Shown here: in pieces, positions 27,897 through 36,175 of the stretch
Layout of the letters: every line of letters starts with the position of its first letter
Numbering within the stretch: position 1 is the first letter of the stretch
Assembly: GCF_015558675.1 (NCBI RefSeq)
Contig: NZ_JADMOL010000001.1
Location: 620,373-684,372, forward strand
DNA: 64,000 bases
Reading direction: 5' to 3'
Source: Paenibacillus sp. 1001270B_150601_E10
GTDB taxonomy: Bacteria; Bacillota; Bacilli; Paenibacillales; Paenibacillaceae
Program-made: the position numbers and the translations under genes
The notes under the pieces: generated by a model
Told to the model about the DNA's origin: nothing
Database searches by the model: none
What the model saw: the letters and a program-made list of their open reading frames with translations, nothing else

Positions 27897-29260
27897 GAAT
27901 TCGGGATTATATGTCACTCGCCTTCGATCAGCTGCGTCGACGCAAAGTCGTGACCGGCCTATGCGCAGCAGGGATATCGATCGGCTGTGCTGCTATTATT
28001 GTTGCGATGAGCCTAGGAGATTCCGCTCAGAATTACGCCGAGAAAGAGATGAACTCTTTTCTAAAGATTGATGAGATCACCGTCATGCCATTCTCAGCAG
28101 GCAACAGCCGCAGCGGCGAAACCAACCCCAACAGTGAAGAAGCCATTCGAGGACAGCTGACCGATCAGAAGCTTGAGGTCATTCGCAAGCTGCCTCATGT
28201 AAAGAGTGCGCTTCCGATGCAGTCCTTGTCCTACTTACCGATGTATCTATCCGATGATCGCAACAATCATGTTGAGGTGATCGCGACAGACTTGAATGAG
28301 CTTATTTCCATGGGAAATACCTTCAAGCAAGGGTCACCATCAGATATTCCGGATACTGTCGTGCTTAGCTATGGGGCTACCTTCGGATTGATCGATCAGC
28401 AAGCCATGAACGATCTATACTCAAAGCTTGAGCGTGATCCATTCAACGAAGAGCTTAACAACCAGATTCAGCAGATTCAGAAACTGCCTGCATCCCTGTA
28501 TCAGAAGCAGGTGCGCTTCAAGACGCAAACCATGGAGCCAAACAAAGAACTGTCGAGCTCATATATGAGGGTCACTGGAATTCTAGCCAAGCCAGCCAAT
28601 ACAACCGATAATATGGCCGTCTACGATAAGAAGGCCTATGTATCCTTCGAGACCGCCGAGCTTCTTATGGATGCATTGAAGCTGACGGAGTACAGCGGTG
28701 TGACGCCGCTGAAGAAGGGACAATACAACTCCGTTGTGGTGAAAGTGGATCAACAGGAGAACGTAAAGCAGGTGGAGGAGCAAATTAAGAAGCTTGTCCT
28801 AAACACCCAAACCAACTTGGAACAAAAAGACCGGTTAACAGAGCAGTTTGCCATCATTCGCACCATCGCGCTGGGTGCAGGCTTGTTCGTCCTGCTGATC
28901 GCCTCTATCTCCATTGTTGTTGCGATGACCATGTCCACTTATCAGCGAAGAAGACAGATTGGGATCATGAAGGTATTAGGTGCAAACCTCGGACAGATTC
29001 GAAACATGTTTATTATTGAAGCCGCCTTGCTCGGCTTTATTGGAGGCTTAATTGGCGTCCTTATTTCCTACTGGATCGTCTGGGGGATCAATGGAGCCGT
29101 CATGACAGCAACCTCCAGCCAAGAAGCGATTATTTTCATTCCGCTGTATATAATTCCGCTCGGCATCTTCTTTGCGATATTGACTGGAGTGTTGTCAGGC
29201 ATCTACCCTGCCCTGTCCGCATCTAGAACGGATGCCTTAACTGCGATCAAACGCGATTAG
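27893..29260 (+). CDS. ABC transporter permease, MacB/FtsX type
   Basis: 455 residues. The first helix (residues 18-40) is followed by a large extracytoplasmic MacB-type domain (about 45-310), then three C-terminal helices (GAGLFVLLIASISIVVAMTM, a long helix near 375, and one near 425). MSTYQRRRQIGIMKVLGA is the FtsX coupling motif. MacB-type permeases do mechanotransmission rather than conventional transport, so the system may export a peptide or confer resistance to one. Translationally coupled to the ATPase. Confidence 0.9.
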   Translation: MRIRDYMSLAFDQLRRRKVVTGLCAAGISIGCAAIIVAMSLGDSAQNYAEKEMNSFLKIDEITVMPFSAGNSRSGETNPNSEEAIRGQLTDQKLEVIRKLPHVKSALPMQSLSYLPMYLSDDRNNHVEVIATDLNELISMGNTFKQGSPSDIPDTVVLSYGATFGLIDQQAMNDLYSKLERDPFNEELNNQIQQIQKLPASLYQKQVRFKTQTMEPNKELSSSYMRVTGILAKPANTTDNMAVYDKKAYVSFETAELLMDALKLTEYSGVTPLKKGQYNSVVVKVDQQENVKQVEEQIKKLVLNTQTNLEQKDRLTEQFAIIRTIALGAGLFVLLIASISIVVAMTMSTYQRRRQIGIMKVLGANLGQIRNMFIIEAALLGFIGGLIGVLISYWIVWGINGAVMTATSSQEAIIFIPLYIIPLGIFFAILTGVLSGIYPALSASRTDALTAIKRD

Positions 29261-29309
29261 ATTGGATTGAATCATGCTCGTTGCACAACAAAGGGAGGAC
29301 GTACCTTTT

Positions 29310-30404
29310 ATGAAGAAAAAAATTAAATGGCTGGTTGTTATTGTTATCCTTGCCGGCATCAGCTACGGTCTTTATCAATTCAGCAAGCCGCAGGGGCCTG
29401 TTATGGAAGCCGGCGACCTTGATTCGATGATATCCTTTAACATTGCGAAGGAGACCCTTATTCACAATATCGAAGTGAAAGGCAAATCCACCTATGAAAA
29501 AGAAACGATCGTATATGCTCCGTTTACCGGCAAGGTTCAAAAGTGGAATGTAAAGGATGGTCAACAGGTTAAGAAAGGCGATGTGCTGTTCCAGCTCAGC
29601 ACAAAAGAGCTTCGACAGGAAGTCGCCCAGACCGAAGCCAACCTGAAAAAACAAGAGCTTGAGGCGAAGCTCAGCAGCCTGCAGCAGCAGACTGCACAGC
29701 AAGTAAACGAGATGGAATATACCGAAGAAAATGCAAAGAAACAGTTCATTGAACGTGAGACAGAGAAGCTTCAAAAAGAAATTCAAAGTGAAATCAACCA
29801 AGTTTCGACGGATATGCAGAAGCAGGATATTGCGGATAAGCAAAGCAAGATGAGTCAAGCCAGCTATGGCGCCTCAACAGGAGGGATCTTCCTCTATGAT
29901 GATGCTAGCAAGCTGCCTCAGCTTGTCCAGGAGAACGAGCGCATCGGGAAGATCGTGGATATGAACAAGCTCCAGCTCGTTAGCTACGTCGGGGAGCAGG
30001 ATGTATTCAGCATTAAGGAAGGTATGCCTGTGAAGGTGACCATCAATGCGCTTAAGGATACGAGCTTAAATGGAAAAGTGCTCAAAGTATCGAAATTCGC
30101 GAAGAGCGGCACCGACTCCAACAGCAACCAGCCTGCACAATTTGAAGTTATCATTAGCTTGGAGACGAATGAGCAATTAATTGCAGGACTTAGCCTTACA
30201 GGCCAAATCGAAACGGAGCGAAAAGAAGGCGCAGTGGTCGTTCCGACTGTAGCCGTCATGAAGGATGGAGACGGTTCCTATGTTATGCTGCGTCAAGCCG
30301 ATGGACAAGCCGTCCGTAGGGACATCAAGACAGGGATGGAAACCCCCGAGAAGATCGAAGTATTGGATGGGCTTAAGCCTGGTGACGTCGTCGTCTTGCA
30401 ATAA
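29310..30404 (+). CDS. HlyD/MacA-type membrane-fusion (adaptor) protein
   Basis: 364 residues from ATG 29310 (GGGAGGA 10 nt upstream); the frame extends 12 codons earlier without support. N-terminal helix WLVVIVILAGISYGLYQF anchors it. A lipoyl/barrel-sandwich half motif (VYAPFTGKVQKWNVKDGQQVKKGDVL) follows, then a coiled-coil hairpin (about 110-190), then the second barrel half and beta-barrel domain (KVTINALKDTSLNGKV; VPTVAVMKDGDGSYV). In Gram-positive bacteria such adaptors work with MacB-like permeases (YknX). It is the third gene of the operon. Confidence 0.9.
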   Translation: MKKKIKWLVVIVILAGISYGLYQFSKPQGPVMEAGDLDSMISFNIAKETLIHNIEVKGKSTYEKETIVYAPFTGKVQKWNVKDGQQVKKGDVLFQLSTKELRQEVAQTEANLKKQELEAKLSSLQQQTAQQVNEMEYTEENAKKQFIERETEKLQKEIQSEINQVSTDMQKQDIADKQSKMSQASYGASTGGIFLYDDASKLPQLVQENERIGKIVDMNKLQLVSYVGEQDVFSIKEGMPVKVTINALKDTSLNGKVLKVSKFAKSGTDSNSNQPAQFEVIISLETNEQLIAGLSLTGQIETERKEGAVVVPTVAVMKDGDGSYVMLRQADGQAVRRDIKTGMETPEKIEVLDGLKPGDVVVLQ

Positions 30405-30440
30405 TACGATGTGATTGAAATGGTTCTTATACAAACACAT

Positions 30441-30476
30441 AAAAGGCTCGCCTCCCTAGGAGACGAGCCTTTCTTC
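30441..30476. terminator. Bidirectional terminator
   Basis: AAAAGGCTCG, 13-nt loop, CGAGCCTTT; convergent genes on both sides. Confidence 0.88.
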
Positions 30477-30479
30477 TAT

Positions 30480-31295
30480 TTATTCAAGCTTATTCGCATT
30501 GTTATTGCGCTTCGCATCGCTTATTGCCTGAATAAGCTCCTCTTCAAGCTGACGAAGACCTGTCAAATCCTCCTGCTGCCACACTTCATTGAATCGATTC
30601 TGATACTCAATCGCTTCATTTATCTGATGATAGAAGTACAGCTCTTGGATAAACGTCAAGCAATTCTGCACGATTCTTGATTTGTCCTCAAAGCTCCTCT
30701 GCGCATCGAGAATCTCCTGGCGAATGCTCGTCATCTCATTATCGAGTACGAAAGCAGCCTCAGCAGCCTTCTTCAAGCGTTCCTTCACGTCCTCGGGCAG
30801 GCGATCTCGAAACTTATAGTTGAGCGAATGCTCAATCGTCGCCCAGAAATTCATCGCAAGCGTTCTTATTTGAATCTCAGCCAGAACAATCTTCTGGCCA
30901 AGCGCCGTTTGCACCGGATACTCTACGATCATATGGAAGCTTCGATAGCCGCTGTCCTTATAATTCGTAATATAATCCTTCTCATATAATACACTCATAT
31001 CCTTGCGATTACGGATCAGCTGCGCTACATAGCGAATATCCTCTACGAATTGGCACATGATGCGTATGCCAGCGATATCTTCAATCCCTCGTTCAATATC
31101 ATCAAAAGGAATACTGAGCCGTTTTGATTTCTCAAGAATGCTCGATATCTTCTTTACACGTCCTGTTACGAATTCGATTGGCGAATATTCTTCGCGCTTC
31201 TTCAGTTCGTTCCGCATGGTCTTAAATTTGACCTTCAGCTCTTCGACGGCCTGTTCATAAGGTAATAAAAATTTTCCCCAGTCTCTTCCGTCCAT
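30480..31295 (-). CDS. relQ: Small alarmone synthetase RelQ (SasB/YjbM-like)
   Basis: 271 residues. The synthetase domain shows MDGRDWGKFLLPYEQAVEEL, SPIEFVTGRVKKISSILEK, DIAGIRIMCQFVEDI, KDSGYRSFHMIVEYP and EIQIRTLAMNFWATIEHSLNYK, matching the B. subtilis YjbM order closely. There is no hydrolase domain, so it should make (p)ppGpp or pppGpp from GTP/GDP and ATP under stress. It is about 60 residues longer than the usual 211: the C-terminal extension (QRSFEDKSRIVQNCLTFIQE onward) is helical and of unknown role. It lies 54 bp downstream of pyrD on the same strand. Confidence 0.92.
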   Translation of the reverse strand: MDGRDWGKFLLPYEQAVEELKVKFKTMRNELKKREEYSPIEFVTGRVKKISSILEKSKRLSIPFDDIERGIEDIAGIRIMCQFVEDIRYVAQLIRNRKDMSVLYEKDYITNYKDSGYRSFHMIVEYPVQTALGQKIVLAEIQIRTLAMNFWATIEHSLNYKFRDRLPEDVKERLKKAAEAAFVLDNEMTSIRQEILDAQRSFEDKSRIVQNCLTFIQELYFYHQINEAIEYQNRFNEVWQQEDLTGLRQLEEELIQAISDAKRNNNANKLE

Positions 31296-31349
31296 CTTAA
31301 CGCCTCCTGTCCTTGCAACCGTTCATGCTCTATAAGGCGAAAGGCCCTC

Positions 31350-32447
31350 TCATCTCCGATGATCCCGGCCAACCGCCTCAGAGATATGCTGATAGCCATC
31401 TCGTTGAAGCAATTGCTTAAGTCCTTTAGCTAGCTCTCGAGTCACATCTGGCCCTTGGTAAATAAAGGAGGTATAGATCTCCACCAGACTTGCTCCTGCA
31501 CAGATCTGTGCATAGGCATCCTCTGCTGTAAACACACCGCCTGAACCGATAATCGGTATTTTACCGTCGGTATACTGATAGACCTGACGAATGACCTCAG
31601 CCGAACGTATTGTTAACGGTTTTCCGCTTAAACCGCCGCTTTCCAAGCGATTCTGATTAGTTGTGCCCATTCGTGACAGTGTCGTGTTCGTTGCGATAAT
31701 GCCGGACACGCCGCTCTCTACGATCGTTTCCGTCATATGAGCAAGCTCTTCCTCCGTCACGTCTGGCGCGATTTTGACCAGTACCGCTTTGTTACGCCCT
31801 ACAGCTTCATTTTGAAGCTTCATCTCTTGAACAATCTGGCCAAGAAGCTGACGGAGCTCTTCACCATGCTGGAGATTACGGAGATTAGGTGTATTAGGCG
31901 AGCTGATATTCACCACAAATAAGTCTGCTACCGGGTAAAGCTTCCGAATACAGGATAGATAATCTTCGTGGGCGGCTTCGTTCGGGGTCACTTTGTTCTT
32001 ACCGATATTCACCCATATCGGTACCGTATGCTGCTTCAGTTGAGACAAGCGAGTCAGCATGGCATCGGCACCCTTATTGTTGAAGCCCATACGATTGATG
32101 AGCGCATCGTCTTCTGGCAATCGGAACATTCTTGGCTTCTCATTACCGGGCTGTCCTACAGGCGTTACCGTACCAACCTCCAAAAATCCAAAACCTACGG
32201 AAGAAAGTCCTTTTACAGCCTCCGCATTCTTGTCTAAGCCAGCCGCGAGGCCAATCGGACTATGAAAATGAAGACCGAACAAATCCGTAGCAAGCATAGG
32301 ATCTTCTTGCACGCCATATAAGCCCTTCATGATTGAAAGCGCCCCAGGGATCTTCGCTGCGGTCGCGAGCCCTCCCATAACAGTATGATGCGCTTGTTCA
32401 GGGTCCATACGGAAAAATATTGGTTTCAGGAAATTACGGTATAACAA
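31350..32447 (-). CDS. pyrD: Dihydroorotate dehydrogenase, class 2 (quinone)
   Basis: 365 residues. Class 2 features are a short N-terminal membrane-association helix (LYRNFLKPIFFRMDPEQAHH) and the core GLAAGLDKNAEAVKGLSSVGFGFLEVGTVTP. Later blocks are NRMGFNNKGADAM, NISSPNTPNLRNLQ with the active-site serine, and GSGGVFTAEDAY with the FMN phosphate site. It oxidises dihydroorotate to orotate in pyrimidine synthesis, passing electrons to quinone. It stands apart from any pyr operon, as is usual for class 2 enzymes. Confidence 0.95.
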   Translation of the reverse strand: MLYRNFLKPIFFRMDPEQAHHTVMGGLATAAKIPGALSIMKGLYGVQEDPMLATDLFGLHFHSPIGLAAGLDKNAEAVKGLSSVGFGFLEVGTVTPVGQPGNEKPRMFRLPEDDALINRMGFNNKGADAMLTRLSQLKQHTVPIWVNIGKNKVTPNEAAHEDYLSCIRKLYPVADLFVVNISSPNTPNLRNLQHGEELRQLLGQIVQEMKLQNEAVGRNKAVLVKIAPDVTEEELAHMTETIVESGVSGIIATNTTLSRMGTTNQNRLESGGLSGKPLTIRSAEVIRQVYQYTDGKIPIIGSGGVFTAEDAYAQICAGASLVEIYTSFIYQGPDVTRELAKGLKQLLQRDGYQHISEAVGRDHRR

Positions 32448-32708
32448 AAGATGTCACTCCGTTCGTCAGTTATCATGTAATTTATTCTAACATAAAATTA
32501 TAGAAAATGGTTAGCTTGATTCCACTTGTTTCCGAATCAGACATTTTGCCTATGCAACAGTTTAATCGTTTCATCTCTAAATGAAAAGAGCAAGCCTACG
32601 CAAAACTATAGCCCAAATAAGAGAAACCGTTTACAATAATAGTATACGATTTGTTTATTCATTCTAGATCATGCGACTTCAATGACGCGTAAAAGAAAGG
32701 TGATGTTC

Positions 32709-32846
32709 ATGTCTGTTAAACGAGTTAAGCCTGCCATGCCCCATAAGCAGCATGAAGAAATGAATCGCGCTGCTCTAAAATGGGTGATTGGCTCCCTATC
32801 CTTCGTTGTACTGCTGCTTGTCGTCTTGATGATCTTATTCTTATAA
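32709..32846 (+). CDS. Small membrane protein, 45 aa
   Basis: MSVKRVKPAMPHKQHEEMN followed by a hydrophobic helix (WVIGSLSFVVLLLVVLMILFL). AAAGGTGAT lies 5 nt before ATG 32709 (an in-frame ATG at 32703 overlaps the ribosome site). Basic N-terminus, one membrane segment to the end: a single-pass small protein, orientation N-in by the positive-inside rule. Family not recognised. It has its own upstream region (32448-32700) and a shared terminator. Confidence 0.7.
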   Translation: MSVKRVKPAMPHKQHEEMNRAALKWVIGSLSFVVLLLVVLMILFL

Positions 32847-32891
32847 AAACGAAATCAGCAAACCGAGTCCCGCATCGGGGCTCGGCTTGCT
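32845..32891. terminator. Bidirectional terminator
   Basis: AGCAAACCGAGTCC / GGGCTCGGCTTGCT, a 14-bp near-perfect stem. The T-run is best on the minus strand, for the L,D-transpeptidase gene. Confidence 0.8.
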
Positions 32892-32906
32892 GATGATGAA
32901 CTTCTC

Positions 32907-34316
32907 TTATAGCCATTTGTATACCTTGTTAGGATTGTCTTGACCTGATGTTAACGGCACATGATACCGATCTTCCGCAGGAATAAGCTTCTTGTCCGGA
33001 AGTACGCCAGATGTGATCGTCACCTTCGTCCCCATAGGAACAATGTCGAACAACTCCTCCACATCCTCGCGCAGCATTCTTACACAGCCCAGTGATTGAT
33101 CCTTCCCCATGCTTTCCGGCTCATCCGTACCATGAATCGCATACAGCGTATTGGACAGTGTCATCCCTCTGCTGCCGAATGCTCCCGTCGCACTTCCATT
33201 TGGATTGACCACTTTCTCCGTGATGATAAATTCCCCTTCAGGAGTACGCTTGCCGCCAAGGCCTACAGCATAATTTCGCAGAATCTGATCTCCGCTAATG
33301 AGTGCCAGACGATAGTTCGCTTTATCTACCACAATGCGCATTGGTTCATGAAATGGAGTCGATTCTTGCGAAGCGACCTGCTCCCAAAGCTTCTTAATCC
33401 CCTTTTGCTTTGGAAGAGCTCCTAATGCCTTCCACTCCGCATACGCCTGCTTGTAATAGGGAACAAGCGTCTGATCCACACCTGATATCCAATTGTCTGG
33501 ATACCGTCCTGCAAGACTCTTTAATTCCGCAGGAGGCGTCTCACCGAGCGCGAGCACCGCGGTTAGCATAGATCTTCCCATCATCCGCTTTTCCTGATCA
33601 ATGGCCCATGTCGCCGCTCGATCCTTGCTCTTAGTCTGTTCTTCCTCACATTCACAATCTTCAGCATTCAACTGTGTGATCTTCGTGACTCGCGCTTTAT
33701 CCGTCGCTTGAAGCGCATATGCCGGCTCAGGCTCCTGCGTCCACAGTTTCCATCTGCCTACAGCCTCCTGCTCCACGACCAATGCAGAAGAACGTGCTGG
33801 TAATGGCGCCTTTAATAGCTTCGCCAGCAGTTTGCCCTGCTCCTCAGCAGCCCCTTTCTTCGCAAGATAAATGCGCTCCTTTGGCGCCTCTTTTGGCTGC
33901 TCAAGATTTGTGCCGCTGGCTTCTTCACTCGCTGCCTGCTGTTTGTCAGATGGAGGCGCGTCAGCATCGCCTGTTACAAGAAGTGTACCGAACAGCAACA
34001 GCATGATCGTCAAGCCCACTGTTCGAGCAAGTACTTTTCGTCTTCTCTTCTTAGCAAACTTCCACTCTATAATCTTCTGACGCTTCTCTTCTGCCTCTGC
34101 AGCCATTTCCGCGGGCAAAGGTTCATTTTCAAAGGCTTTATAGATATCGCCAGCTTCATTGAAGCAGTACCTTGCCTTATTCATCTCACCGATTCGCTCA
34201 TATTCCTTGCCGAGCAAATACCATGCCATGCGGCTATCAGGATGAGATTCTACATACTTCTTCATATAAGCTTGATCTTTAGCGGAGAATCCGGCATTCC
34301 CCTGCTGTTTGCTCAT
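32907..34316 (-). CDS. L,D-transpeptidase (YkuD) with cytoplasmic helical domain
   Basis: 469 residues. Residues 1-90 look like one or two TPR-type helix pairs (AWYLLGKEYERIGEMNKARYCFNEAGD) on the cytoplasmic side. A basic stretch and one transmembrane helix (about 98-115) come next, then a variable outer domain (about 120-325). The C-terminal YkuD domain carries RIVVDKANYRLALIS and HGTDEPESMGKDQSLGCVRM, the HxxxxxxxxSxGCxRM catalytic motif with its cysteine. It should crosslink peptidoglycan or attach proteins. The combination of a cytosolic repeat domain and an outer transpeptidase in one chain is unusual. Ribosome site before ATG 34316. Confidence 0.88.
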   Translation of the reverse strand: MSKQQGNAGFSAKDQAYMKKYVESHPDSRMAWYLLGKEYERIGEMNKARYCFNEAGDIYKAFENEPLPAEMAAEAEEKRQKIIEWKFAKKRRRKVLARTVGLTIMLLLFGTLLVTGDADAPPSDKQQAASEEASGTNLEQPKEAPKERIYLAKKGAAEEQGKLLAKLLKAPLPARSSALVVEQEAVGRWKLWTQEPEPAYALQATDKARVTKITQLNAEDCECEEEQTKSKDRAATWAIDQEKRMMGRSMLTAVLALGETPPAELKSLAGRYPDNWISGVDQTLVPYYKQAYAEWKALGALPKQKGIKKLWEQVASQESTPFHEPMRIVVDKANYRLALISGDQILRNYAVGLGGKRTPEGEFIITEKVVNPNGSATGAFGSRGMTLSNTLYAIHGTDEPESMGKDQSLGCVRMLREDVEELFDIVPMGTKVTITSGVLPDKKLIPAEDRYHVPLTSGQDNPNKVYKWL

Positions 34317-34363
34317 ATTGGTCCTCCTGCATATCTTCTATTCCTTGCAATGTAAGGACGGGT

Positions 34364-36112
34364 TTAGGATGATGACTGATCCACAAACCGAATATAGGTA
34401 AGATCACGAACGACGATCATGTTCAGCTCATGGATCCAATCCACGCGTAAACCAAATTGCTCCGCAAAGAAACGTACAGGTACATATAATCGACCCTTTT
34501 CTAAAAATGGAGCTTGCTGCATCGTTAGCGTCGTCTCCGAATCCCCAGATTGCTTCAGTACGGTTTGTTTGTCTGGCTCGAAATGATATGCTGCATCAGC
34601 TGCTACAAAGGCTGCTTTGCCACTTTTTTGATCCCATTTGGATGTTATTCCAATGGCATCTCCGAGCGCTCGAATAGGAAGGTAGGTTACTCCCTCTTTA
34701 TTTATCGGCGGCGAATCGCTCTTGATGATTTGTTGATTATACACCATCTTCGGAGCATGATTTCCACTCTCCAGATTAGATCCTGCCTGCTGCGGCAGCT
34801 GGTATCGTTTAAGAAGACGAATGGTATTATTGAAGGAATCAGATACCGCTACCTCACCTGTTGGCAGCACAGCAACGCCCGTTGGCTCATGGAAGCTCGC
34901 ATATGCCGCAATACCGTCCTGAAATCCCGGTGCTTCAGGATGTCCGGCAACGGTATACACCTTGCCTTGATGAATCAGTCTAATGGAATGATTGTCTCGA
35001 TCAGCAACAATCAAGCTGCCATCCTTCATCATCGTGATTCCAACAGGAGCATTGAATGCAGCCTGCTGAGCAGTGCCATCCTTATATCCTCCTGGCGCAT
35101 AAAGCTCGTTATCCCCATAAATCTGCTTGGAGCTGTGACGGCTTCCGCCAGCAAGTGTTGTTGCTTGGTTCTTCATTAGATCGATTTCACGGATGCGATG
35201 ATTGCCTGTATCACTGACGATCAACCTCCCGCTAGAAGCATAGAGAAGGGCTGAAGGCTCATTAAACTTAGCCTTCGCCAGTTCCCCATCCTGATAGTCT
35301 CCAGCAGCCGTCACAGTGCCCTTCGAATATTCAACGATTCGAGCTGAAGGCGCGGTCAGCGTTGTTACCTTTCCATTAGCATCAATGCTTCGGATCACAT
35401 GATTCAGGGAATCAGCAACATAAACGATCCCGTTCTCGCCAATCGCAATGCCTCTCGGCGAATGGAACCGGGCCTTCGTTCCGATCCCATCCTTATAGCC
35501 TGCAAGTCCGTCGCCTGCTAAAGTCGTAACTTGACCGCTTCGGTCAATCTTGCGGATCACGTGATTGCCTGTATCCGCAACGAAGATCGTCCCGTCAGCA
35601 GCTTCGGCAACAGCACTGGGCTCAGAGAATAACGATTCCTTCGCGTTACTGTCATACCAGCCGCCATTTGGTGTTCCCGCCGATTGTTCTCCGAGCCAAG
35701 CGCCTGCATCCGTTGAGACCTGCTTTTGAGTCAGCTTGCGAATCATATGATTAAGCGAGTCCGCAGCAAGCAAATCTCCTTTGCCATTCACGAACAGCCC
35801 GGTTGGATAACGAAAAGCTGCCTCATTCAAACTTCCATCCTCGTGACCAGGTGTTCCGGTTCCCGCCAAGGTGACGATCTCATACCAATAAGCTTCAGTC
35901 AGCCAATGCTTCGTCTCAAAGGCTGGAGAACGCATTCCTTGCATGATAGAATCTGAACTTGCTCCGGCATTTGAGGGTCCCATTGGTGCTGCCAATGCAA
36001 CTTGCTTGTCAACCGCCCCCTCAAGCCCCCATGCGCCATTTAATAGAAGGAACACGAAAGAAAATGCAATGCTCTGTTTGATATATCGACCTCTTCTAGT
36101 TCTCATGCTCAT
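34364..36112 (-). CDS. Exported NHL-repeat protein with stalk domain
   Basis: About 582 residues. AAGGAG lies 11 nt before ATG 36112 (the first ATG at 36121 is only 2 nt away). Signal peptide at residues about 15-40. A six-bladed NHL beta-propeller covers about residues 60-440, with repeated units of the type FxxPxGIxxxxxGxIYVADxxNHxIRxI and VxTLAGxxxxGYxDG. The C-terminal 110 residues form two halves of a copper-amine-oxidase-like stalk domain (TYLPIRALGDAIG, YVPVRFFAEQFG). It is likely a secreted sensor or scaffold. It is third in line after the cyclase and FecR genes, with gaps of about 54-63 bp and no terminators between. Confidence 0.85.
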   Translation of the reverse strand: MSMRTRRGRYIKQSIAFSFVFLLLNGAWGLEGAVDKQVALAAPMGPSNAGASSDSIMQGMRSPAFETKHWLTEAYWYEIVTLAGTGTPGHEDGSLNEAAFRYPTGLFVNGKGDLLAADSLNHMIRKLTQKQVSTDAGAWLGEQSAGTPNGGWYDSNAKESLFSEPSAVAEAADGTIFVADTGNHVIRKIDRSGQVTTLAGDGLAGYKDGIGTKARFHSPRGIAIGENGIVYVADSLNHVIRSIDANGKVTTLTAPSARIVEYSKGTVTAAGDYQDGELAKAKFNEPSALLYASSGRLIVSDTGNHRIREIDLMKNQATTLAGGSRHSSKQIYGDNELYAPGGYKDGTAQQAAFNAPVGITMMKDGSLIVADRDNHSIRLIHQGKVYTVAGHPEAPGFQDGIAAYASFHEPTGVAVLPTGEVAVSDSFNNTIRLLKRYQLPQQAGSNLESGNHAPKMVYNQQIIKSDSPPINKEGVTYLPIRALGDAIGITSKWDQKSGKAAFVAADAAYHFEPDKQTVLKQSGDSETTLTMQQAPFLEKGRLYVPVRFFAEQFGLRVDWIHELNMIVVRDLTYIRFVDQSSS

Positions 36113-36175
36113 GCTTAACATAACTCCTTAGGCTATACCTGTTCATTATTTACTTGTATAGGTTGAATGTGAAGC

